Below, piece after piece: positions 1-6,229 of a stretch of 27,577 bases of DNA. Source of the DNA: Alphaproteobacteria bacterium UBA1002. Lineage in GTDB: Bacteria > Pseudomonadota > Alphaproteobacteria > Rickettsiales > UBA998. The stretch is from contig DBAU01000001.1 in assembly GCA_002291845.1 (NCBI GenBank), positions 1 through 27,577 on the forward strand, in the 5' to 3' direction. Position 1 is the first letter of the stretch, and every line of letters starts with the position of its first letter. The notes beneath the pieces are model-generated. The model did not search any database. It was given only the letters and a program-made list of their open reading frames with translations, and was not told the DNA's origin. The position numbers were made by a program, and so were the translations under genes.

Positions 1-511
1 GCTCCCCGCCGGAGATTTTGGTCACGTCGGCATCGCCCGGCGGGCAGCGCAGCGCGTCCATGGCAATCTCGATCTCGCGCTCAAGGTCCCAGGCGTCGGC
101 AGCATCGATCTTCTCCTGAAGCTGGCCCTGACGCTCGATCAGCGCGTTCATTTCATCGTCGGACATTTCTTCGCCGAGCTTCATCGACACTTCGTTGAAC
201 TCATCGACGAGGGCTTTTTTCTCCTTCAGCCCTTCCATGACGTTCTCAAACGCGGTCTTGGTCTCATCCAGCTTCGGCTCTTGTTGCAGGAAGCCGACTT
301 TCACGCCCTCCGCGGCCCAGGCCTCGCCGTTAAAGTCCTTCTCCAGCCCTGCCATGATCTTGAGCAGGGTTGATTTCCCCGCGCCGTTATGGCCGATGAC
401 GCCGATCTTGGCGCCAGGATAAAAGCTCAGCCAGATATTGTTGAGTACCTGCTTGCCGCCCGGATAGGTCTTCGACAAGCCTTTCATGACGTAGATATAT
501 TGATAGGACAT
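1..511 (-). CDS. ettA: Energy-dependent translational throttle protein EttA (ABC-F ATPase), N-terminal part only
   Basis: The coding strand opens with MSYQYIYVMKGLSKTYPGGK, followed by a Walker A motif GHNGAGKST at about residues 38-46, and reaches SGGE of the first ABC signature at the window edge. About 170 residues are visible, so the second ATPase domain lies outside. ABC-F proteins of this type bind the ribosomal E site and gate entry into elongation according to ATP/ADP level. The opening MSYQYIYVMKGLSK and the inter-motif segment fit EttA better than Uup or YheS, but the inter-domain linker that would settle this is not visible. The gene starts 79 bp downstream of the orphan encoded at 591-1577 on the same strand. 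No strong Shine-Dalgarno is seen; TATAAG lies just upstream of the ATG. Confidence 0.9.
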   Translation of the reverse strand, partial: MSYQYIYVMKGLSKTYPGGKQVLNNIWLSFYPGAKIGVIGHNGAGKSTLLKIMAGLEKDFNGEAWAAEGVKVGFLQQEPKLDETKTAFENVMEGLKEKKALVDEFNEVSMKLGEEMSDDEMNALIERQGQLQEKIDAADAWDLEREIEIAMDALRCPPGDADVTKISGGE

Positions 512-563
512 GGGCTTATACCGCTGAAATAAGTGGAAATGGCCAATGACACTACAGGGTAAC

Positions 564-575
564 GACGTTAACGTC
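564..575. promoter_or_regulatory. 12-bp perfect palindrome upstream of ettA
   Basis: GACGTTAACGTC is a perfect palindrome in the 79-bp gap between the orphan gene and ettA. It is flanked by a second, outer inverted pair, ACAGG on the left and CCTGT on the right. It could be an operator for ettA or a hairpin after the orphan gene. No T-run follows on the minus strand, so it is not a standard intrinsic terminator. Confidence 0.4.
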
Positions 576-590
576 TAGCCTGTCACTGCC

Positions 591-1577
591 TTAATGTGGC
601 GGCATATTCTGGCCATCGGAATGGCGAACCTGCTCGCGGCCTAGCCAGGTATCAGGCGACGGGAGACCAGCCTGCATCAGAAGTTCTTGCGTCAGGGGAG
701 AAGATATTGGCAGTACACCTCGCGATTTCAGAGCATTCTGAAGTTTGGCGATCAGCGCGCTTTCGTCGCCGAATTGTTTAGACAGTGCTGGATACTGTTT
801 GAAGGGGTCTCGCAAACGTGAAGCAGAAAATTGGGCAACATGCTGCATGGTCTCAGCATCTAGCCCGGTCTTTCGTAGTCCGCGCGTTCCCAATCCTGCT
901 GCCATCAGGCTGATACTGGCCTGCGAATAAAGATGCGATGCTGCCTGTAGCTTCGCCGCACAGAGTGCATCACTGAGTTGTGCCGCATTACTGAGATCAC
1001 GCGGAAGCATTTGTGCCAATTGGCGTGGCTCACTCAGTGGTGCACGACGCATCCAGCCGGCCACCCAGTCGCATTGGCGGATAAGCTTATCCGCCGCCTC
1101 TTCGGCACTACCAGATCTGGCTCCGTATAGTTGGAGAGACTGCCGGATATCAGGCAATTCCCGTTCTAGCTCTGCCGCAAGAGTGATGAAATGAAATTCA
1201 GACTGTTCTGAGGCTTTTGAAAGGGGATGGTTGATGAGTTCTCTGCGCCCGTCGAGTACGCGCTGAAGGCTCGGCCACTCTATTGCACCAAGAGTGTTAT
1301 CAATTTCAGGTGCAAGACGCTCCAACCGCTCGCCTAATCGCATGATTTGGTACTGATTGGCAGATCGACAGATATCCTCACGCAACGCCGGACTCATGGA
1401 TTCCACCATGCCTTGTCCACCATGACGTCTAGCCATGCTTACCGCTTCTAATTGTAGCATGCGAAGGACTTGGCCTCGTCGGGCATATTCTAGCGCGTCG
1501 CCCATAAGTACAGAAATTTGCTGATTAATCTGACTAATTACGGCAGACGGATCCTGCTCAGCATTGAGTGAGTGCAT
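591..1577 (-). CDS. Orphan soluble helical protein, unknown function
   Basis: A 328-residue protein I do not recognise. It has no signal peptide, no membrane segment and no familiar catalytic motif. The composition (rich in Ala, Leu, Gln, Ser and Arg, low in aromatics) suggests an all-helical cytosolic or secreted protein. The start is supported by AAGGAA about 9 nt before the ATG. A 164-bp AT-rich gap lies upstream, with TTGGCA and TAAATA about 18 bp apart as a weak possible promoter. Base composition is visibly less GC-rich than the flanking lpoA-like and ettA genes, which hints at later acquisition or relaxed selection. It lies between two housekeeping genes on the same strand without close coupling. 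No function is proposed. Confidence 0.7.
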   Translation of the reverse strand: MHSLNAEQDPSAVISQINQQISVLMGDALEYARRGQVLRMLQLEAVSMARRHGGQGMVESMSPALREDICRSANQYQIMRLGERLERLAPEIDNTLGAIEWPSLQRVLDGRRELINHPLSKASEQSEFHFITLAAELERELPDIRQSLQLYGARSGSAEEAADKLIRQCDWVAGWMRRAPLSEPRQLAQMLPRDLSNAAQLSDALCAAKLQAASHLYSQASISLMAAGLGTRGLRKTGLDAETMQHVAQFSASRLRDPFKQYPALSKQFGDESALIAKLQNALKSRGVLPISSPLTQELLMQAGLPSPDTWLGREQVRHSDGQNMPPH

Positions 1578-1741
1578 TCGCGCATTTCCTTAACAAATAT
1601 CTTCGTAACGTATCTCGGAAAGATTAAGATATTTACAAAATTATTAGGATAACTGCCAAATATCTACACCATCGGCTATAAAGGCTTGTATAAGGCGGCG
1701 CTACGGGCGCGGCGTGGCTGGGAGATCGTAGCCCTGCGTTG

Positions 1742-3034
1742 CTAATAGCCGTTATGCAGGAAGCTGCGGGGGGCGGGGGCCAGCTCACGGAAGCCGCCAG
1801 GGGCGAGGGTCATCACCGCCAGGCTGCGCTCGCTGAGGCCGCGCGGGGTGAGGCGGAACACGCCGTTCGACGGGCCGATATAGCCATTCGGGCTGGTCAG
1901 CAGGGCATCCGGGAAGGACGTATCGGGCGACATCACCGCGAGCGTCACGGCCAGTGCTACCGCGTCGTAGGCCAGACTGGCCAGGCGTGGCGCACGGTAG
2001 CTATATTGTGATTCAAAGCGCTTATCAAAGGTGGTCGAGGCCACCAGCGGCGCTCCGGCAAACCAGCCGCCTACCAGCTTGGGATTGGCCAGCAGGGCGG
2101 CATCGTCCCACAGCCCGGTGCCTAAAAGCTGCGTATTTTTGTTGTTAACCCCATAAACTTCCAGGCGTTGCACGATGTGTCCCAGCAGCTCGTCCCCTTC
2201 GGCGATCAGCAGCGCGTCCAGTTCCGGGCGGCTGCCCTGCGGCCCGGAGCGTAGCAGGCGCTGGATGGCGACATCCACCTCGCGGCTGCCCGGCGGATAA
2301 AATTCAATGCCTACCAACGGCTGATTGGCGCGGATGGCGGCCCCCCGCAGTGCCTGCGCCACCAGCTCGCCGTAAGCATTTGCAGGCACCAGCGCCCCGA
2401 TGCGGGTGAGGTCGCGGGCATAGGCTTCCCCGGCGACGCGCTCGACCTGCTGCGAGGGCAGGAAGCCGAACAGATGGGTGCCGTTGCCTGCCACGTCCGG
2501 GTTATTGGAGAAGGTCAGCAGTGACACACCGGCTTTGCGTGCCAGCGGCGCCACCGCTTTTACCTCATCGGCAAAAAGCGGACCGATAAACAGGCGGGCG
2601 CCTTCATCCAGCGCTGATTTTGCCGCCAGGACCGCGCCTTTGGCAGTGCCTTCCGTATCCTTCGGCAGCAGCACAACCTTGGTGGGGGTCTGATGCTCCG
2701 GCATCGAGCTGTATTTATCGAACAGGCCGAGCATAGCGGCATCGAGCAGGGCATTCCCGAGCGTGCTGGCTTCGCCGGAAAGCGGCAGTAATACACCCAC
2801 GCGAACTTCCTTTGCCGTGGCAGGAGCGGGGGGAGGCGTGGCGGGAGCCTGCGGCACCGGGGCCAGCGGCATGCGAGGCGACGGCAGGTTCTGCGACTGA
2901 ATTCGCTCGGTGGGTGTCGGTGCGGATTCCGGCGCGCAGCCGGTAAGCCACAGGCAGCAAAGCGCCGTCAGCAAGAGCGGGAAAGGCCACCACAAGCGCG
3001 TCAAGGCCATATGTTTCATGAATCCTGCAATCAT
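1742..3034 (-). CDS. LpoA-like penicillin-binding protein activator lipoprotein (periplasmic-binding fold)
   Basis: About 430 residues. The N-terminus is a lipoprotein signal: hydrophobic stretch WWPFPLLLTALCCLWLTGC with lipobox LTGC, Cys at about 33, then a Pro/Ala/Thr-rich linker. From about residue 80 the protein has a type I periplasmic-binding fold (VRVGVLLPLSGEASTLGNAL), as in the C-terminal domain of LpoA (YraM) and in ABC-type amino-acid receptors. It is divergent from rsmI, exactly as lpoA is in E. coli, which supports a role in activating peptidoglycan synthases rather than transport. LpoA's N-terminal TPR-like domain is missing, so this is the short alphaproteobacterial form. The ATG at 3034 is chosen because GGGTGA precedes it by 6-7 nt; a GTG at 3049 and an ATG at 3019 are alternatives. 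Confidence 0.8.
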   Translation of the reverse strand: MIAGFMKHMALTRLWWPFPLLLTALCCLWLTGCAPESAPTPTERIQSQNLPSPRMPLAPVPQAPATPPPAPATAKEVRVGVLLPLSGEASTLGNALLDAAMLGLFDKYSSMPEHQTPTKVVLLPKDTEGTAKGAVLAAKSALDEGARLFIGPLFADEVKAVAPLARKAGVSLLTFSNNPDVAGNGTHLFGFLPSQQVERVAGEAYARDLTRIGALVPANAYGELVAQALRGAAIRANQPLVGIEFYPPGSREVDVAIQRLLRSGPQGSRPELDALLIAEGDELLGHIVQRLEVYGVNNKNTQLLGTGLWDDAALLANPKLVGGWFAGAPLVASTTFDKRFESQYSYRAPRLASLAYDAVALAVTLAVMSPDTSFPDALLTSPNGYIGPSNGVFRLTPRGLSERSLAVMTLAPGGFRELAPAPRSFLHNGY

Positions 3035-3079
3035 GATAGGTTCACCCACACGCTAAACAAGAACAGAGCACTTGTAAAA

Positions 3080-3943
3080 ATGAGCGACCAAACCCCCGCC
3101 CTTCCCGCTACATTATTCGTCGTGGCGACGCCGATCGGCCACTTGGACGACATGACGTACCGCGCAGTAGAAACGCTCAAGGCGGTAGATCTGGTCGCCT
3201 GCGAAGATACGCGCACCAGCGGCGTGCTGCTGTCCCATTACGGCATTGGTACACGGCGTGTCGCCTATCATGAGCATAATGCCGAGCGGCAGCGACCGAT
3301 GCTGCTTGCTGCGCTGGCAGAAGGACGCTCGGTGGCGCTGATTTCCGATGCCGGCACGCCGCTGATCTCTGATCCCGGATACCAGCTGGTGCGCGCGGCG
3401 CGAGCGCAGGGAAACAGGGTCGTTACGGTACCGGGTCCGTCCAGCGTCATTGCTGCATTGTCCGTGGGTGGCCTGCCGACCGACCGCTTTCTGTTCGCTG
3501 GATTCCTGTCGCCGAAAAGCGCGGCCCGCCGCCGCGCCCTCTCAGAGCTGGCCAATGTGCGTGCGACGCTGGTGCTGTTTGAGTCGCCCCAGCGCATCGG
3601 CGGACTGCTGGAGGATATCGCCGCTGTGTTGGGCGCACGTGAGGTATCGCTCTGCCGGGAGCTGACCAAGCGTTTTGAGGAAGTGCGCGGCGGAACGCCG
3701 GCCGAATTGCTGGCCACATTGGAAGCACAGCCCGCGCGCGGCGAGCTGGTGGTGCTGATCGGTCCGCCCGAGGCAGAGGCGGCGCAGGCTGATCCGGCGC
3801 AGGTGGAGGCGCTGCTGCGCGCCGCGCTGAAGGCCCATTCCACCAAGGACGCGGCGCGGGCGGTGGCCGAAGCCACCGGCCTGCCGCGCCAGGAACTCTA
3901 CGCACAGGCCTTGGCCTTACGTGGGAACGATGGCACGGCCTGA
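3080..3943 (+). CDS. rsmI: 16S rRNA (cytidine(1402)-2'-O)-methyltransferase RsmI
   Basis: 287 residues, normal for the family. This tetrapyrrole-methylase-fold enzyme uses S-adenosylmethionine to methylate the 2'-O of C1402 in the ribosomal P site. Visible motifs are VATPIGHLDD (15-24), CEDTR (41-45), ISDAGTPLISDPG (88-100), VPGPSS (about 115) and LFESPQR in the middle. The ATG at 3080 begins just before the conserved LPATLFVVATPIG; a longer frame reaching back to 3011 has no conserved residues and would overlap the divergent lipoprotein gene. No clear Shine-Dalgarno is seen. Its stop overlaps the start of yraN by 14 nt, so the two are translationally coupled. Confidence 0.95.
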   Translation: MSDQTPALPATLFVVATPIGHLDDMTYRAVETLKAVDLVACEDTRTSGVLLSHYGIGTRRVAYHEHNAERQRPMLLAALAEGRSVALISDAGTPLISDPGYQLVRAARAQGNRVVTVPGPSSVIAALSVGGLPTDRFLFAGFLSPKSAARRRALSELANVRATLVLFESPQRIGGLLEDIAAVLGAREVSLCRELTKRFEEVRGGTPAELLATLEAQPARGELVVLIGPPEAEAAQADPAQVEALLRAALKAHSTKDAARAVAEATGLPRQELYAQALALRGNDGTA

Positions 3944-4298
3944 CCGGCAGGCGCGGGAAGCCGCCTATCGCCGTGGCCTGCGGCAGGAGCTGTTGGCGGC
4001 CTGGTGGCTGCGCTGCAAAGGCTATCAGATCCTTGCCCACCGCTACCGTACCCCGCAGGGCGAGATTGACCTGATCGCCCGCCGCGGGCGCACGGTGGCG
4101 TTTGTGGAGATCAAGGCCCGTGCCTCCACGGAAAAAGCCGCCTATGCGATCAGCCCCCACCAGCAGGCGCGTATCCGTCAAGCGGCGGAGCGCTTCCTGC
4201 AGGAACGCCCCGCGCTGGCAAGCTACCAGATGCGCTTTGATGCGATCTTCTGTGTACCTCTGCGGTGGCCGAAACACCTGCCAGGGGCATGGCAATAG
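3930..4298 (+). CDS. yraN: YraN/UPF0102 family nuclease-like protein
   Basis: 122 residues from the ATG at 3930, overlapping the rsmI 3' end. The family has a small restriction-endonuclease-like fold. Core motifs are visible: a basic N-terminal helix (AYRRGLRQELLAAWWLRCKG), GEIDLIARRG, then FVEIKAR, giving the E-x-D ... E-x-K arrangement typical of PD-(D/E)XK nucleases. Its cellular role is not settled. The pairing rsmI-yraN beside an lpoA-type gene is widely conserved. A GTG at 3921 would add three residues. A palindromic repeat begins six bases after the stop codon. Confidence 0.88.
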   Translation: MARPDRQAREAAYRRGLRQELLAAWWLRCKGYQILAHRYRTPQGEIDLIARRGRTVAFVEIKARASTEKAAYAISPHQQARIRQAAERFLQERPALASYQMRFDAIFCVPLRWPKHLPGAWQ

Positions 4299-4303
4299 TG
4301 TTT

Positions 4304-4377
4304 CGTCATTGCGAGCGATGGCGAAGCAATCCATGGGGCGGTATGGATGGCTTCGTCGTTTCACTCCTCGCTATGAC
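4304..4377. repeat. REP-like palindromic repeat, copy 1
   Basis: An imperfect palindrome of 74 bp. The left arm is CGTCATTGCGAGCG followed by GCGAAGCAATCCAT. The right arm, GGATGGCTTCGTCG then CTCCTCGCTATGAC, is its near reverse complement. A second copy is at 23583-23655. The form CGTCATTGCGAG...GAAGCAATCC recurs as dispersed intergenic repeats in various proteobacteria. It carries no ORF of its own and could fold into a long hairpin at the end of the rsmI-yraN transcript. Confidence 0.85.
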
Positions 4378-4416
4378 AAGCCTCGTAGCCACATAATGCG
4401 TAAAGAAGGAAAACCG

Positions 4417-4445
4417 TTGCCCTGCTACGGGGGGCGTGGTACTAC
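4417..4445 (+). promoter_or_regulatory. Possible promoter of the leuA leader
   Basis: TTGCCC at 4417-4422 and TACTAC at 4440-4445 are 17 bp apart. Transcription from here would begin close to the leader-peptide ATG at 4453, giving a leaderless mRNA. That would explain why the leader ATG has no Shine-Dalgarno. The -10 match is weak, so this is tentative. Confidence 0.35.
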
Positions 4446-4452
4446 ACAGTCT

Positions 4453-4518
4453 ATGCAAAACAACCGTCTGTTTTTCCTGCTTCGACTTAGCACGCCTTCC
4501 GGCGTCGCGAGGGGATAG
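4453..4518 (+). CDS. leuL: leuA leader peptide (attenuator leader)
   Basis: A 21-residue ORF beginning MQNNRLFFLLRLS and ending at TAG 4516-4518. Four of seven consecutive sense positions are leucine codons (CTG 4468, CTG 4477, CTT 4480, CTT 4486). It is followed at once by an antiterminator/terminator pair and then leuA. This is the arrangement of a leucine attenuator: ribosome stalling at the Leu codons when leucyl-tRNA is scarce leaves the antiterminator free to form; a ribosome reaching the stop codon covers its left strand. No Shine-Dalgarno is seen. An in-frame ATG at 4396 would lengthen the peptide by 19 residues. Mechanism is inferred by analogy with known leu and trp leaders. Confidence 0.82.
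   Translation: MQNNRLFFLLRLSTPSGVARG
4492..4505 (+). promoter_or_regulatory. Small hairpin inside the leuA leader ORF
   Basis: ACGCC, loop TTCC, GGCGT: a perfect 5-bp stem just after the Leu codons. It may serve as a pause hairpin that synchronises RNA polymerase with the leading ribosome. Its role is inferred from position only. Confidence 0.45.
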
Positions 4519-4546
4519 GCCGTCCATTGGGACCTGCCAGAGGCCT
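4517..4546 (+). promoter_or_regulatory. leuA antiterminator stem
   Basis: AGGCC (4517-4521) plus GTCC (4522-4525) can pair with GGAC (4530-4533) and, across an 8-nt bulge, GGCCT (4542-4546). The right strand uses bases that also form the left arm of the terminator, so the two structures exclude each other. The left strand overlaps the leader stop codon, where a terminating ribosome would mask it. Confidence 0.7.
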
Positions 4547-4567
4547 CTCGCTCCGGGAGGCTTTTTT
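4543..4567 (+). terminator. leuA attenuator terminator
   Basis: GCCTCTC (4543-4549), loop GCTCC, GGGAGGC (4555-4561): a 7-bp stem with one G-U pair followed by TTTTTT. This is a standard intrinsic terminator lying 40 bp before the leuA ATG with no other gene between, so it must act as an attenuator for leuA. Confidence 0.85.
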
Positions 4568-4606
4568 ATTTCCCCCCGCATTCACCTTGATCCTACGAGT
4601 CAGTCC

Positions 4607-6142
4607 ATGAGCACCCGCATTACCATCTTTGATACCACGCTGCGCGATGGCGAGCAGTCGCCCGGCATGTCGATGAACCATGAGGAAAAACTGCTTGTCG
4701 CCGAAGTGCTCGACGGCATGGGCGTGGATGTGATCGAGGCGGGCTTTGCCATGGCCTCCAACGGTGATTTTGAGGCGGTCAAAGCGATTGCCGGGAAAAT
4801 CAAAAACGCCGTGGTGTGCTCGCTGGCCCGCGCGAAGAATGCCGATATCGAGCGTGCCGCCGAGGCGCTGAAGCCCGCCAAGCAGTCGCGCATCCATACC
4901 TTTATGTCCACCAGCCCGATCCATCTGGAGCATCAGTTCCGCATGAGCCAGGAGCAGGTGCTGGAGCTGATCGCAGCCACGGTGGCGCTGGCCCGCTCCT
5001 TCACCGATAACGTCGAGTGGTCGGCGATGGATGCCACCCGCACGCCGCACGAGTTCCTCTGCCGCGCCGTCGAGACCGCGATCAAGGCCGGGGCCACCAC
5101 CATCAACCTGCCGGATACGGTGGGCTATGCTACCCCGTCAGACATCCACGAGATGTTCACCACCGTGATGGGCCGGGTGCCCAACGCGGATAAGGCGGTA
5201 TTTTCCTTCCACGGCCAGAACGATCTGGGGCTCGCTACGGCCAATACGCTGGCGGCGCTGCAAGCTGGGGCACGGCAGGCGGAAGTGACCATCAACGGCA
5301 TCGGCGAGCGTGCCGGTAACACAGCGCTGGAAGAAGTGGTGATGACCCTGAAAACCCGCCGCGACCGCTACGGCTTTGAGACCGGGATTAAAACCGAGCA
5401 TATCATGCGCGCCAGCCGCCTGATCCAGTCTATCACCGGGCAGGGTGTGCAGGTGAATAAGGCCATCGTGGGGGCTAATGCCTTCGCGCATGAATCCGGC
5501 ATCCATCAGGATGGTATGCTGAAGCATGCAGGCACCTACGAGATCATGACCCCGGAATCGGTGGGCCTCACCCGCTCCAACCTGGTAATGGGCAAGCATT
5601 CGGGCCGCCATGCCTTCCGCGACAAGCTGAAATCGCTCGGCTTCGAGCTGGGCGATAACGCCTTTGAGGACGCCTTCAACCGCTTCAAGGAGCTGGCTGA
5701 CCGCAAGAAAGACATCTATGACGACGACGTGATCGCGCTGCTTGATTCGGGAAGCGAACAGGAAGAGCGCATCGTGCTGCGCTCCATGGCGGTACATTCC
5801 GGCACCGAGGGGCCGCAGACCGCGGTGCTGCGCCTTGCCGTGCACGGCCAGATGCACCAGATCACCATGGAAGGCAACGGGCCGATCGACGCTATTTTCC
5901 AGGGCATCCGTGCGCTGGTGCCCTTCGCCGATGGGGCTGAACTGAAGCTGTATCAGGTGCACGCCATCACCGGCGGCACCGATGCGCAGGCTGAGGTCAC
6001 CGTGCGGCTGGAGAAGGATGGTCGTATCATCAACGGTCACGGCAATGATCCGGATACACTGGTGGCTTCCGCCAAGGCCTACATCAATGCACTGGCAAAG
6101 TTGGGCGCGATGGAAGAGAAGTTGACGATTCTAAGCAATTGA
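4607..6142 (+). CDS. leuA: 2-isopropylmalate synthase LeuA
   Basis: 511 residues, the usual length of bacterial type LeuA. It condenses acetyl-CoA with 2-oxoisovalerate, the first committed step of leucine synthesis. The HMGL-like TIM barrel carries FDTTLRDGEQSPG at 8-20 (Arg13 and Asp14 in the active site), HGQNDLG around 202, NGIGERAGN, and AFAHESGIHQDGM. The C-terminal LeuA dimer domain (about 380-505) binds leucine for feedback inhibition. The metal motif is His-x-Gln rather than His-x-His; plant enzymes share this, so activity is expected. The start at 4607 precedes the conserved RITIFDTTLRDG; longer in-frame reading runs through the attenuator and is not real. Expression is probably controlled by the attenuator. 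Confidence 0.96.
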   Translation: MSTRITIFDTTLRDGEQSPGMSMNHEEKLLVAEVLDGMGVDVIEAGFAMASNGDFEAVKAIAGKIKNAVVCSLARAKNADIERAAEALKPAKQSRIHTFMSTSPIHLEHQFRMSQEQVLELIAATVALARSFTDNVEWSAMDATRTPHEFLCRAVETAIKAGATTINLPDTVGYATPSDIHEMFTTVMGRVPNADKAVFSFHGQNDLGLATANTLAALQAGARQAEVTINGIGERAGNTALEEVVMTLKTRRDRYGFETGIKTEHIMRASRLIQSITGQGVQVNKAIVGANAFAHESGIHQDGMLKHAGTYEIMTPESVGLTRSNLVMGKHSGRHAFRDKLKSLGFELGDNAFEDAFNRFKELADRKKDIYDDDVIALLDSGSEQEERIVLRSMAVHSGTEGPQTAVLRLAVHGQMHQITMEGNGPIDAIFQGIRALVPFADGAELKLYQVHAITGGTDAQAEVTVRLEKDGRIINGHGNDPDTLVASAKAYINALAKLGAMEEKLTILSN

Positions 6143-6229
6143 TAAATATAAATCTGACATTTCTCGCATCATCAAATCTTCATACTTCTTTCCATGCCCT
6201 TCGCTACAATGGCGACAGGAGAAGAAGGC

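Noticed and set aside
1578..1741. Leader peptide or riboswitch in the AT-rich gap before the orphan at 591-1577
   Set aside because: No ordered stems, T-run or short ORF with a meaningful codon run; just a weak promoter-like pair.
3447..4364. Long minus-strand frame across rsmI-yraN and repeat copy 1
   Set aside because: Overlaps two confident genes and starts within the palindromic repeat.
5201..5225. LeuA metal motif His-x-Gln instead of His-x-His
   Set aside because: Plant isopropylmalate synthases, which are active, appear to have the same His-x-Gln, so it is not evidence of lost function.
5138..6040. 300-residue open frame opposite leuA
   Set aside because: Antisense of leuA with no recognisable motif and no ribosome-binding site.
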